Source of the DNA: Endocalyx cinctus
Taxonomy: Eukaryota > Ascomycota > Sordariomycetes > Amphisphaeriales > Apiosporaceae
Assembly: GCA_001600455.1 (NCBI GenBank)
Contig: BCKC01000010.1
Coordinates: 1,246,144 to 1,310,143, forward strand
DNA length: 64,000 nucleotides
Direction of reading: 5' to 3'
Below the pieces are notes generated by a model. That model saw only the letters and a list, made by a program, of their open reading frames with translations. It had not been told where the DNA came from and did not search any database. Shown piece by piece: positions 25,189-36,172 of the stretch; within the stretch, counting starts at the first letter, position 1, and each line of letters starts with the position of its first letter. Position numbers and translations under genes: made by a program.

Positions 25189-25965
25189 ATGTCCCCCCCC
25201 GTAGTAGTTCTCGTACCGGGCGCCTGGACCGTCCCCGCCGCGTACCGCAAGCTAGTCTCCGCGCTAGAGCAGCGATCATTCGAAGTGCACGTGCCGGCGC
25301 TCCAGACGAACAACGGGGACCGCCCATCCACGGCGACGTTCGAGACGGACGTCTCGGTCGTGCGCGGCTTGGTTTCGCGACTCGTCGTCGACGAGGGCCG
25401 CGACGTGATCATGCTGATGCATTCCTACGGCGGCGCCGTGGGCAGCGAGGCCGTCTCGGGATTAACGCGACGCGAGCGCGTCGCCGAGAAGAAGGGCTCG
25501 GTCTCCGGCGGCGTCGTGAGCTTGGTGTACATGTGCGCGTACCTGCTCGCGAGGGGCCAGAGCGTGTGGAAGGTGGTGGAGGAGGCTGGGTTCGCGGACC
25601 AGATCCCGCTGTTGATAGATATATCCGACGACGGGGTCTGGTCCATCAAGGATACCGTCGCGGGTTTATACCACGATTTGGATCCGGAAGATCAGGAGGA
25701 GCAGAAAAGATTGGTGGTGCCTCATGCTATCAAGGGCGTTTATGGAGAGGTCACGTACGAAGCTTGGAGAGATGTGCGGAGTACCTACATACGCACGACG
25801 GAGGATAGATGCGTGCCCCCGGCGTTTCAGGATATCTGCCTTGCCAATGCTGAGAAGGCTGGGATCCCAGTCACCGTAGAAGTGTTAAATTGCGCTCATT
25901 CGCCGTACGCAAAGTGCCCGAATGAAGTGGCGGATTTAGTGGTGAAGGCGGTCAAGTCGGAGTGA
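25189..25965 (+). CDS. Alpha/beta-hydrolase, esterase-like (Ser nucleophile)
   Basis: A single exon of 258 aa. It opens VVVLVPGAWTVPAAY, the oxyanion strand of the Abhydrolase_6 group that includes small-molecule esterases. The nucleophile elbow is MHSYGG with Ser79 and the relay His is in LNCAHSPY near the end. It differs from the two Asp-type hydrolases to its left in both motif and lack of introns. The coding region is G+C-rich. It could be a cluster lactonase or thioesterase releasing the PKS product, or an unrelated border gene. The start at 25189 sits directly before the conserved first strand; an extension upstream is A+T-rich and unlikely. It ends 111 nt from the convergent glyoxalase-like gene. 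Confidence 0.88.
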   Translation: MSPPVVVLVPGAWTVPAAYRKLVSALEQRSFEVHVPALQTNNGDRPSTATFETDVSVVRGLVSRLVVDEGRDVIMLMHSYGGAVGSEAVSGLTRRERVAEKKGSVSGGVVSLVYMCAYLLARGQSVWKVVEEAGFADQIPLLIDISDDGVWSIKDTVAGLYHDLDPEDQEEQKRLVVPHAIKGVYGEVTYEAWRDVRSTYIRTTEDRCVPPAFQDICLANAEKAGIPVTVEVLNCAHSPYAKCPNEVADLVVKAVKSE

Positions 25966-26076
25966 CATGATTTTGCTTTCTCATTACACTTAGAAGTGAT
26001 CCTTTTCAGATAGGTATTTGTTTAGATACTCGAATATATGAAACATTCACTTATGGAGAGTTGAAGTGAACAAATC

Positions 26077-26913
26077 TTATGCTATAGCCTTCAGATGGAG
26101 AACCAGGCGGGCTCCTCCTTCAAGTTCCCCACCAATCTCCTTCCCATCCAAATCCTCTCTATCCGTGGAAAGCGTAATCTCCACACCCAACTTCCCATTC
26201 TCATCGCCATCGGCCAAAGAAACCACCGTCGACTTTCCACCCTTTAAAGTACCAAGAGTCCACGCACCCCCCGAAGAGTCCCCGAACAAGATATCATTCA
26301 CTTTCGCCGCAGTCGCCTTATCATCTGAAGGGCTGGCGACGACCTTCACGGCCGCCACGCCCGCGGCGCCGCATTTGTGTTTCGTCGCGTCTTGATTCGC
26401 CGTGGACGGCACTCTCCTCTGCCTATCCGTAATGTCGAGGCAAAAGAAAGGCGCGAGGCCCGGTTCGGTACTCCGATCGGGCCGGGCGACGGCCCATCGC
26501 ACATCCGTGCCGTCAGGGCGGGTTCTTCCGCCTTTGGCCAGGTCTTGGTATTTCAACGTCGATCCTAAATCGTCTACGCTCTTCCGCATGCGCTGGAATT
26601 GGTCTACTTGATGCGGGTTTAGTTCCAGTTCTGTGGATGGCGCGGAAGAAGTTAAAGTGACGGCCCAGTCGGCGACGGACCCTTCCGTCTTGCGACCCCA
26701 GTTATGCTTGTCCCGGGATGCTCCCGGCACGAAGGCGATGAGTTCTAGGTACGACCCATCGTTCAGTAAAACCAGTACGTTTTCCGTGAGGTTGTCGGCG
26801 TGTCGGCCACCCGGGGAGATGGTGAATTGGTCTGCGAACCAAGAGGGTGGAGTTTGCAGGAAGGAGTGCGGGACGAGGATTACGATATGGTCAATAAGGG
26901 GACTTGACGACAT
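26077..26913 (-). CDS. Glyoxalase-like domain protein
   Basis: Single exon, 278 aa. The N-terminus SSSPLIDHIVILVP and the following NVLVLLNDGSYLELIAF are the first repeats of the Glyoxalase_3-type (VOC superfamily) fold seen in many fungal and bacterial hypothetical proteins. The protein is one compact domain without a signal peptide or membrane segment, so it is probably cytosolic. Biochemical function in this family is mostly unknown. It is convergent with the esterase. Membership of the PKS cluster is open; the next gene left of its promoter-proximal side is the housekeeping GatB, which makes this the last plausible cluster gene. Confidence 0.82.
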   Translation of the reverse strand: MSSSPLIDHIVILVPHSFLQTPPSWFADQFTISPGGRHADNLTENVLVLLNDGSYLELIAFVPGASRDKHNWGRKTEGSVADWAVTLTSSAPSTELELNPHQVDQFQRMRKSVDDLGSTLKYQDLAKGGRTRPDGTDVRWAVARPDRSTEPGLAPFFCLDITDRQRRVPSTANQDATKHKCGAAGVAAVKVVASPSDDKATAAKVNDILFGDSSGGAWTLGTLKGGKSTVVSLADGDENGKLGVEITLSTDREDLDGKEIGGELEGGARLVLHLKAIA

Positions 26914-27246
26914 GATGTTAGATAAGACCGCGGCGTCTCAAAATTACGGCTTGCGTATATGTACTCCTCTCCGTCTTTCTTCGGTCGCTTTTTATTATTC
27001 TTGTTTCTTATTGAAAATGTAGCTGATTATAAATAGTAATTAAATCTGTCGAATCCAAGAAGGGTTTACTAATGCAGCCCAACTCCGCTTTCGGGGTGGT
27101 TGTCACATGTTAGCCTGGCCAATTGTCTCCGCAAATTTGCGATCACGACATTTATCGCTGACATACAATAACATTAGTAGTCAAGGGGTATCTCGGAGTT
27201 TAATAAAATAAATACATAAGCGAATACAAGCATATCATATTTGAAT
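26914..27246. other. Intergenic (333 nt)
   Basis: Upstream region of the glyoxalase-like gene and 3' region of GatB. Nothing else is seen. Confidence 0.5.
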
Positions 27247-29133
27247 TTACCCACGAGCCTTCAGAGCCGGTATGTATTTCTGCTGCAGGGAAGACCTCAT
27301 AATCTTCTCAGCATTCTTAGGGTCGATTCTTTCTTCCTGTCCAAGCTTGATCATCCGACCTACCAGGAACATGAGTTTTCCTTGAGGAAACTGCTCAGAG
27401 TCTGCAAATTGTCGGATAATTTTATCTTGCCCTTCCACGGCGGAATCGGCTAGCTCAGCATACTCCGCGTCAGATAGCTCGTGAAACCAAAGATTTTCTT
27501 GCTCAATAGTACTAAGAACTGATACATAATCGTTTGGTATCCGTCCCCTAAAGACTGCCCATAATAGTTCTTTAGCTATCTTAGTAGTAATCTTGCGCTG
27601 GTAGAGATATAAGATGATATCAGCTAGATGAGCTACCGGCACGCGGCTACATTGCCCGTCCTCTGTAAAACCTAATTCTTCTCCTGCGAGTTCACTTCGC
27701 TCAGCAGTAAGACGGCCCAGTTCGTGCAAGATCCAATTTGCAGCCAGTTGGAAGCAGGGAAGAGTGGTTTGTTCTGGCGAGTTAGGATTTGCGCTCATTC
27801 TAATTTCCAGCGCATTTATCACGTTCCAAAAATACTCGACGCGCTTACCCCCATCAAGAGCAACTAGAGATAGAGCATCTTTTGAAGAAAGTCCAAACTG
27901 CGAGATCAGCTCGTCCACTTCGGCATCGGGAAGTTCACCAATGTTATCTCGCAAATGTTGAACCAGGTCACCGCCGATAACGACGGGCGCTAAATCCGGG
28001 TCGGGCATGTATCTATAATCAACCTCACCCTCTTTACCTCTGAGAAGACGAGTCTCTGTTGAGCCGATAGACCAACCTCGGGTTTCCCCAGCTATAGCAC
28101 CACCAGCTTCAAGAACAGCAATTTGTCTGTCCCTCTCAGCTATAATGGCATCTTCTACAGCTTTCACGCTGCTTAGATTCTTGATTTCGGTTCGCTGGCC
28201 AAGAGGAGCCGAGGGATCATTGGTTCGCCTAACAGAGACATTGATGTCGGCGCGTAACCCACCGGCTTCCATACCCGAAACACAGGCATCTACCGCATTT
28301 AATAGTATCTGTACTTTCTTGACTAAGGCTGCGGCGGTGGCGGGGTAGTGTATCTCAGGTAAGGTGATAATTTCAATGAGAGGCGAACCGACACGGTTGA
28401 AGTCAATCCAATGCACCTCACCCGGTTGAGTCATAGTCTTAGCTGTATCCTGCTCCATTTGAACTTGCTTGATGCCAACCACTATTCCACTCCCATCTTC
28501 AGCAGCGATGCCATCCCTCGGTTGTAGCGTTATTTTTCCATCTCGGGCAAAGGGCTCGTAGTATTGGGTTATCTGGTAGCCGGAGGGCTGATCCCAGTGA
28601 AAGTAATGCTTTCGATCGAATCTACTGACAGACTGTATATCGCAATTGAGAGCTAGTGCAGCTCGTACAGCTGGTAACAAAGTTTCCTTCTGAAAGATCG
28701 GTTGGCTGCCCGGTATAGCAAGATCGAAGTAGGCTACATGGGAATTTGGATCGTCTTGGAAGGATGTGGTGGCGGTCGAAAATAATTTCTTGGCGGTATT
28801 CAACTGAGCATGTATCTCAATACCGACAGTCAATTCCCAGCCATCAACAACCTGGTTATTCACATTTTTCTTCTTTTTCTTTCCCGAAAGTTTTTGTTTC
28901 TTAGCATCATCCTTCAATTGTTTACGTAAAGGAATATGTAATGGAGATGTCGCATTGGGTTCGAACGATACGGACTCGGTGTGATGATCTCGAACAGCTA
29001 AATATGATGGTGATGTTACAGGATTATGTGTTCTAAGAATAGATATATGTGTTTTATATTTAAGACATTCCCTACATGGAAATCTGCCGTGAAGTAAGTA
29101 TCGATTCAGTGTGGAGAGAGGTAGGCGTATCAT
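27247..29133 (-). CDS. gatB: Glutamyl-tRNA(Gln) amidotransferase subunit B, mitochondrial
   Basis: Single exon, 628 aa. GatB converts Glu-tRNA(Gln) to Gln-tRNA(Gln) with GatA-type partners in mitochondria. After an ~100-residue basic leader rich in Arg/Lys and Ser, fitting a transit peptide, the catalytic domain begins GWELTVGIEIHAQLNT. It continues with conserved blocks DLAIPGSQP, RKHYFHWDQPSGYQITQYY, DFNRVGSPLIEI, GGLRADINVSV, EIKNLSSVKAVEDAI and DYRYMPDPDL. The C-terminal third is the helical YqeY-like tail. It is housekeeping and very likely marks the right boundary of the biosynthetic cluster. Confidence 0.97.
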   Translation of the reverse strand: MIRLPLSTLNRYLLHGRFPCRECLKYKTHISILRTHNPVTSPSYLAVRDHHTESVSFEPNATSPLHIPLRKQLKDDAKKQKLSGKKKKKNVNNQVVDGWELTVGIEIHAQLNTAKKLFSTATTSFQDDPNSHVAYFDLAIPGSQPIFQKETLLPAVRAALALNCDIQSVSRFDRKHYFHWDQPSGYQITQYYEPFARDGKITLQPRDGIAAEDGSGIVVGIKQVQMEQDTAKTMTQPGEVHWIDFNRVGSPLIEIITLPEIHYPATAAALVKKVQILLNAVDACVSGMEAGGLRADINVSVRRTNDPSAPLGQRTEIKNLSSVKAVEDAIIAERDRQIAVLEAGGAIAGETRGWSIGSTETRLLRGKEGEVDYRYMPDPDLAPVVIGGDLVQHLRDNIGELPDAEVDELISQFGLSSKDALSLVALDGGKRVEYFWNVINALEIRMSANPNSPEQTTLPCFQLAANWILHELGRLTAERSELAGEELGFTEDGQCSRVPVAHLADIILYLYQRKITTKIAKELLWAVFRGRIPNDYVSVLSTIEQENLWFHELSDAEYAELADSAVEGQDKIIRQFADSEQFPQGKLMFLVGRMIKLGQEERIDPKNAEKIMRSSLQQKYIPALKARG

Positions 29134-30430
29134 GATTTGGGAATGCGAGTGAACTTGGAAGACAGAACTGTGCTGTTATTTTCTTCCCCCCCAACACTTA
29201 TTCTAGATTCAACTTAACCCTGGATTAGCATTGCGGGAGAAAAAAAAGTCGGACTGTCAACAGCTGATAATAACCCCGCTAGACTGGCAGACTGGCTGGA
29301 ATTGATCACTGATTTAAACTTGATTTAGCATTTCCAACGTCGAATCTCCGCTAAAACTAAGCATTAAAAATGTGCTGACAGGGGACAGGCTAGCGCTATT
29401 TTGGAAAATTGGCCCACTAAGTTCCAGTGCCATGGGATTGTTCGGTTGGTATCGCGCTGTATGACCTCATCATCCCTCAACTTGGTAATTCACCTTAACT
29501 TGATATAGCCACTGGATTCAATGTCTTTATCTGGAGCCTTTTCAGATCCCATCATCTTCGTCGTATTCGTCAGATTTAAAGAGATTCGACTGACCCGAAA
29601 TGGATAATTAAACCCAACTATCCCTTGCTCATTAAACATTTTCTTGTAATCCGTTAGCCCTGGTCACCTATTCGCGCAAAGCTTTTGAATCATCCTGCGC
29701 TTGGATACTTAAGGTAACCTCCATGTTATCAGATGAAACACCACACTTAAGTCTGACACATACAGGATATTTCGAGCACCCCCTTCTTCTAGTGTTGTGA
29801 TATAATAACCATATGTTTTGGTCATGAGGATCTTTCGATCAACAGTTCCTCGGCTATATTGTTATTCATAAACTACCTGCCTACCTCTTGAAGACAATAT
29901 GAGAAATGATCTGTCTTTTTTATCTTTCATTCTCCAACTTCACTCATCTAATAATATGTCATCTACGTTAATGTTTGTACATAATTACATATATTCTATC
30001 CTTCGTTTAGGTGTCGTAATTCAGTTTATTCCTTGACGTTTCATTCTTGCAAACACCATCTCTATCTTTATCCAGTTAAACTACCGAGCTTGACATATCT
30101 TTCCCCCGCCTTCATAAGGTAGTTTTGTCACCCAATCAAAGAATTATTGACTCAGTGGTGTATGACCACTATATGTTTGCTTTGCCGGTTGGGGCCCAAT
30201 AGATCTCAAATAGGTATGCGTGTCTCATGCTGCGTGTCTGTTTCCTGTTCGCATAGATAGATCTCGCTTGAGAATCTTGTAGGGATAAATCAGGCCGTAG
30301 GAAATTTAGTCGTTTGATACCACTTTTTTTTTGAGGCTTTTCTTTTCTAACTTTACGGAGAATCTGTATTGATAAAAAGGTCACCCAGTTTTGAACTATT
30401 ACTTCGGATCGCCCGGGATATCTTTCAGAA
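29134..30430. other. Divergent intergenic region, no supported gene
   Basis: 1.3 kb between opposing starts of GatB and the DUF6594-like gene. Pyrimidine-rich stretches but no coding signal. Confidence 0.55.
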
Positions 30431-32234
30431 ATGACTGACGACTGCGATCGCGCGCAAGATGAGGGCGCCCTTCCGATTCGCCCACCATCTCTCCAAAACG
30501 ACCAACTTGTTCAAAATAATGGAGACCGCCCAAAGACACCACGTCGCAAATCAACAGCGCGATCGAACCGACGAATATCTTATGTAGAACCTGTAGATGC
30601 CATCGAAGCCCGGGGTAACGTACTGGGCGTATTTGAAGATCAAGTAAGGACCGAAAACCAGCCTGTCGAAGATGCGCACGAAACATATGCGACAGAGCCA
30701 TTGTCACCTACCTCCGACGCAGTTTACTCCAACCCAAATGGTCAGGAATCGGAAAATTCCAGCGGGAGTGGCTCAACTGTCACATCTTCACCCTTGGTTT
30801 CAAAACGCGATAGCTTCGGAAAAGCTACCGTACGGCATAGGAAATCTTCCGCTAAAAAGCCGGATCCCCTAAGCTTTCTCGACCCAGATTCGCCGCAATT
30901 GACACCCGAAAGCATCCACCGGACAATTCAAGAAGCTTCGCATAGATCACCGATCTCCACTCAAAGTATTTCACCCGGTGGCCGTAGCACGTCCTCTACG
31001 CTGAGTAGTTACAGGGATGATGCTTCGGACGTGATCGGCGACCATGAGACGGACAGAAGCACGAGCCCAGAGCGTAGCGTCAACGGAGACCAGGATCATA
31101 GAATCCCAGCAAGATCCAAACCTCATCACCCAGGAGCGCTGAAAAACAGAAAGCGCAGTTATGGCACTCCAGAGATGCCCCGCGGCAGCGCTCATCTCCC
31201 CCATATCGTACCCGACGACTTGACCCCGCGCGTACCTAACCAGAACTACGCTAAGCACCTACCACGCGCGGAAAAGCTACCCCTGACGGGATACGAGTTA
31301 CTGGCGTCAAGGCTCTCTTCGTCGCCATCCGAGGGGGGAGGCCGATATCTCCGTCCCATGTACCGTCGATTCGAGACATTAAATCACCGGATCCTCCTTC
31401 ACCTGCAGGATGAGATATGCGAGCTTGAGGAACAGCTGCATCGACTCGACACGGCGGATACACAAAACCGCCGCCTGCAGAACTGCATCCTTCCGGCCTC
31501 GCGTCGGCAAGAGTGTATGTCGGGCGGGGAACTGCAATGGCACAAGACGGATATCTTAGGGAAGATAGGCTTCAAGATTGAGCAGTATAGTAAGCTCGAC
31601 AATCTTCGTACTAAACTGCACGCTAATGCTGACATTATACTTTCTTCAAGATCGCGTCCTAGCGTCATTCAAGCAAGTGCAGCACTTTTCTGCCCCGACG
31701 TTAAGCGAAATTCATGAGTACCGAGGTTATCTCGCTAGTCAGGCCCCTATCGCGGAGATAGAAACTCGCTTTCTTGATTCTATTGATGATCTCATCTGCA
31801 TCAGCGACGATGACGAAGACGATGAGGGGATCACGGAAGAGGATTTAATCGCGACCCCAATGCCAGGCTCCGACTTTACCCTGATAGATCCTCGAGCTAG
31901 CTCATCCGCCACGAAACTCAGGCGGCACAGTAACCTAACATTAGGAGAGACAGGCACATTAATCGACAGCGAACAGATTATGGAGGTACGGCCAAAATCA
32001 TCAGTGATGACATTGTCATTTTCTGTAGCAGTAGGGATCATCCTACCCATACTAACCTTCTCGGTGATCCCTAATTACCTCGGTAGGCTTGTGGTGGTCG
32101 TTATTGTTGGTGTAGGGATTCTCGGGGCTGTGATCCAAAGCAAGATGCTCAGCCTGGAATCGACGAAAGAAGTTGGAATCTGCGTTGGCCTTTATGGCGC
32201 CGTTATGGCGATCCTTGCAGGTATGATATCTTGA
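30431..32234 (+). CDS. DUF6594-like membrane protein
   Basis: Exons 30431-31589 and 31651-32234 (61-nt intron, GTAAGC...CAAG) give 580 aa. Residues 1-~275 are polar, Ser/Pro-rich and probably disordered. The conserved part starts near TGYELLASRLSS and includes YRRFETLNHRILLHLQDEICELEEQLHRLD, here given as two adjoining pieces of the same helix pair. After the splice, VLASFKQVQ and EIHEYRGYL follow. The C-terminus has three hydrophobic segments (SFSVAVGIILPILTF, LVVVVIVGVGILGAV, GICVGLYGAVMAILAGM). This layout matches the fungal DUF6594 family, whose function is not known. A very acidic patch (DDDEDDEG) lies before the membrane segments. Confidence 0.82.
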
Positions 32235-33047
32235 TTGCGCAGATTGATTGCACGTGTAAGTGGTGAAGTTATGATTCCAGGTCGTATGTATTAGATTGAT
32301 AACGTAGATGGAGAGAGCAATCTCTGGGCATTCTGTTAATTTTAGCACCTACACCATGCAAGCACGAGATAATTAGGCAAATACGATCAAAAGGTGTTTT
32401 TTTTTTTTTGGCCGCTAGTTATGAAACATGAATTACGTGCCAAGATGCCATAATGCGTAAGATAGGCTTTTTCTTTGTTCTCTCTGGTGATGACTGGCCT
32501 CGAAAGTGGTCAATAGAACAGCCACAAGCCCCACAGACATGAACTAACAGCAGTAAAAGAGTTCACTAAGCCTCGTTTTTACCGCCATGGATCATTCACT
32601 ATTCTCCGATGAGCCTATCATGCCCTCACACATCCTCTCTGCTTTTCATTATATCCTTCCAAGGTTCTTTTCGCAGGTCGTGACTTGGGACCAACATCGC
32701 ATCCCTTTTTTCCATTTCTTTAATGCAGCAAGACAGATAATCAGGGCCAACATTTTCAGCAGGCCAGCAGGCCAGCTCGCGGGTTTACCGTCATCGCTGC
32801 AGGCCTCCGTCGATTACTTCAGCTTCAGCTATTTAAATACCTAATCTAACTGGAAGTTAATAGTTTGAATCAGGACAGTCAGGACATCATTCACTCACGG
32901 GGTAATCAACCAAATCAACAATCGACTTTTTAAGCTCAATCATTTTCTTTTATTTACTCCATCACATATACATATTTTAATCTTGCTTTTATTTTCTAAA
33001 ATTTACTTAGAGTTTTAAAACTACTTCAATAATTAACAACCAACGTC
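32235..33047. other. Intergenic, no supported gene
   Basis: A frame of 85 codons at 32587-32844 lacks motifs. T/A-rich DNA precedes the exonuclease start. Confidence 0.5.
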
Positions 33048-34847
33048 ATGGCTACAGTAGTGAACAACGGAGCAGCGGTGGCCAAGCCCAAGCAACGTCG
33101 CTACCGCTGCGATTGTTCACTGGCCTTCAACGATAAATCTTTGCTCATTGCACATGCTGTTGAAGCACAGCATATGCCAAAGAGAACTTGCTTCGAATGC
33201 AAGAAAGTGTTCGATAAGAAGGCGGCGCTCCAGGATCATCGGAGGGACTCGCCTAACCACGCCAAGGAGAAGGCCGTGCCATCAAAGAATGCTACGGTAG
33301 CAGCAGTCGCGGGCAAAACCACGGCGGTGGTAGCCGTCGGCCAGGGAGTCTCAGTTCAGGAGGGCAAGAAGAAGGCGAAAGTCTCGATCAATACTTGTAC
33401 CACCTCGGATACGTCGGCAGCCACGCCGAAGCAGAATATTGCGGCGGGCTCCACTACCGATGCTGTTAGCTCAAAGAAGAGCAAGAAGCAAAAACTGAGT
33501 TCTATAGCGGGCCCTTCTGCCACTAAGACCGGTAATGGGAACGTCAATAAGTCTAGTCCATCGAAGAAGCTAGAGACGAAGAGCGAACAGGAAGAAAATT
33601 CGCCACGGAAACGCAAAGGGGAGCAGGTACAGCAAACTAAGAGCAACCCTCCAGTCGACGATGCGGAAGCAACGCGAGCTTCGAGCCTGGCCTTCTTTTC
33701 GAGAGACGGTTTATACTTTTCCAGCTCTTGTGAGACAGAAGAAGAGGCGAAAGATTTAGCTTCTCCTCTGTGGTCAATCCTTGCACGAGATCGTAAAGTA
33801 GAGACTATAGCTTCTTCTTCTGCTTCTGCTTCTGCTTCTGCTTCCATGCCGGCAGCCATTCAGTACCCTTGGGTATCTCCCGCGATCGAGGACCAACGCG
33901 AATGCGAACGTATTCACTTCGAATGCCTCAAACCCCTCTGTCACTCCGGAAAACGTCTCACGACCGAAGGGTACACCGTCGAGCCCTCCGCGCGCATAAG
34001 CGGGATATACCACAATTACGGTAGCATCAACGACGACTTCCGAGCCTTGCCCAGATACCAAATGTATAAATCGGGTCCCAGGAAAGCCGTCGTGATCGAC
34101 TGCGAGATGGTGAGCCTCGCGAGCGGCGAAGGCCTCATCCGGCTGTGCGCCGTCGATTTCCTGACGGGGGAGATCCTCGTCGACTCGCTCGTCGAGCCCG
34201 GCGAGCGCGTCATCGACTGGCGCACGCGGTACAGCGGCGTCAGCAAGGCCATGATGGCGGCCGCGCGCGCGGCGGGCAAGCCCCCGCTCCGGGGCGTCGA
34301 GGGGGCCCGGTCGAAGCTCTTCGAGTTCGCCGACGAGTACACGGTCCTGATCGGCCACTCTTTGAATAACGACCTGCGCGCGCTCAGGGTCGCGCACGGC
34401 CACGTCGTTGACTCCTCGATCGTCGCCTCTCTGGCGGCCTTCCCCGGCGTCGGCGCCAAGGACCGCTTGCCCCGCCGGTGGGGGTTGCAGAAGCTGTGCG
34501 CGGCGCTTCTCGACGGGCTCGCGATCCAGCAGCAAGGGAAAAAAGGCCACGACTGCGTCGAAGATACCCTCGCGACCAGAGAGCTGCTGCTGAAGATGCT
34601 TAGGGAGCCGGAGAAACTGAAGGCGTGGGCGCGCGTGGAGGGCCCGAAACACGAGATGGAGACGAGGGCGAGGGCCGAGGCGCAGAGGAAGAGGGCGGAG
34701 AAGAAGAGATTGAGATCGCTGAGGAAACAGCAGAAGCGAGAGGAGGAGGACGAGGAAGAGGGTGACGGATACGAGCTCATCGCGTGGGATGACTCAGCGG
34801 AGCCTATAGGATACCCTCCCGATTACGGTTTTGAATGGTCGGATTAA
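33048..34847 (+). CDS. Zinc-finger DEDDh RNA exonuclease (Rex family)
   Basis: Single exon, 599 aa. The N-terminus has two finger-like units: YRCDCSLAF...HAVEAQH and TCFECKKVF...HRRDSPNH, the second a regular C2H2. A Lys/Ser/Ala-rich linker spans ~75-215. The RNase H-like exonuclease domain holds the four acidic residues: VIDCEMV (~350), GHSLNNDLRAL (~441) and HDCVEDTLATREL with His and Asp (~501-506). The C-terminal ~70 residues are a highly charged helix (Arg/Glu/Lys). This arrangement fits Rex3/Rex4/ISG20-like 3'-5' RNA exonucleases that trim rRNA or snRNA in the nucleus; the exact orthologue cannot be told by eye. A serine/alanine codon repeat (TCTGCT) lies at 33811-33843. Confidence 0.92.
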   Translation: MATVVNNGAAVAKPKQRRYRCDCSLAFNDKSLLIAHAVEAQHMPKRTCFECKKVFDKKAALQDHRRDSPNHAKEKAVPSKNATVAAVAGKTTAVVAVGQGVSVQEGKKKAKVSINTCTTSDTSAATPKQNIAAGSTTDAVSSKKSKKQKLSSIAGPSATKTGNGNVNKSSPSKKLETKSEQEENSPRKRKGEQVQQTKSNPPVDDAEATRASSLAFFSRDGLYFSSSCETEEEAKDLASPLWSILARDRKVETIASSSASASASASMPAAIQYPWVSPAIEDQRECERIHFECLKPLCHSGKRLTTEGYTVEPSARISGIYHNYGSINDDFRALPRYQMYKSGPRKAVVIDCEMVSLASGEGLIRLCAVDFLTGEILVDSLVEPGERVIDWRTRYSGVSKAMMAAARAAGKPPLRGVEGARSKLFEFADEYTVLIGHSLNNDLRALRVAHGHVVDSSIVASLAAFPGVGAKDRLPRRWGLQKLCAALLDGLAIQQQGKKGHDCVEDTLATRELLLKMLREPEKLKAWARVEGPKHEMETRARAEAQRKRAEKKRLRSLRKQQKREEEDEEEGDGYELIAWDDSAEPIGYPPDYGFEWSD

Positions 34848-34930
34848 TAAGCAGAGTTTCTTGCTCCTACAGTTGGGTATACCTGCTTAATAAACCGCGA
34901 CGGCTAAATTTTTTCATTTCTATTTTTGTG

Positions 34931-34984
<54 letters not shown>

Positions 34985-36172
34985 ATGTTTTCTGTTACTT
35001 GGGTTGTTCGGCTGGCTTTGAGAATTTGGTAACATGTACCCCTTTGCGATGATGAATGAAATTTTTACGTTACCAGATTATCTACATATATATAAGGAAT
35101 CCCATATACTAACTGTGACTTTTGCCTCGTGAACCTAGCTCAAATTCACTGAGATACGGATTTTTCCGTTAACCTGCTGTGTTGAAATTTGCCAAGTGAA
35201 CAATTATTGGAGAATTTATGACGTTCTTTCTAGACAACCCTTGTTTTCTGAGTGGTAGCAGTGGTAGTAAGAGATCAGTGTAGTAACTCTGAGCATTACA
35301 AGCATGCTGCTAATTGTTGCCTTACTTTACAATACCGACAGCATATTGCTGGCTGGCTGGAACTTTATGAAATAGAGCACTTTACGCTCTCTTTCGTTGA
35401 CGCGCTTAAATATCGGATTTCTATTGAAACTTCAAAGCGAGAATACGAATTCGACGATTAGGTCAGGATATAGGGTTATTAACAAAAGCTTTGTCTAGAC
35501 CCAATGGCTCTAACTAATTCTTCTCCTATTCGAAGTGTTATTCGTCTACTCCTTACTTAGGGTCACCATTGCTCTAACTTGGAGAGGATCATTATTCAAG
35601 AACTCGGTAATAGTACTTCTAATGCACCGCTTGTCTAGCTGGGCAGAGCAAGAATTTTGGGTGAGTATATCTAAGACAGTGGAAAGGTTAGACAGAGTAG
35701 CGAAATCAGTGACCACCATTTTTACGAAGAATACATCAAAGGAAGGCTTTCTCAAATTCCACAAAACGACTTTGGAGCAAAAGGACACTTTCTGTTTTCC
35801 TTTTTTTTTTATGTCATGTTGAATGAAGGAAATTACGGGGTGATACCTTAGTTCACAATACTCAGTAACTAGACTTATTCTCATCAACCTTAATGGTGTC
35901 TGACATATAATGAGTTTCGAGATCAATACCTAACCTGACAGTGCGATTGTTCGCGAACAAGAGCACTTTTTGATCAGAAACAGGGGTTCTATTCAACAAT
36001 GACATTGTTTAATTGGAGTTTTCTGCACATATATAATAGTGGAGTAGCAAGATGTTGATTTTGTTTTCTCCTCGTCTTCGCCTCTAGTTTCCATATAAAG
36101 TGACAAAGGCCAGAACAAAGGAATTCCATACCCAATAGCCCTCGAATAGCGCACGGCTTAATACTTGAAAAA
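34848..36172. other. Intergenic, no supported gene
   Basis: Holds a (TC)n microsatellite at 34934-34980. Open frames here show no motif. Confidence 0.55.
34934..34980. repeat. (TC)n microsatellite
   Basis: 47 nt of uninterrupted TC alternation, 87 nt after the exonuclease stop codon. Confidence 0.95.
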
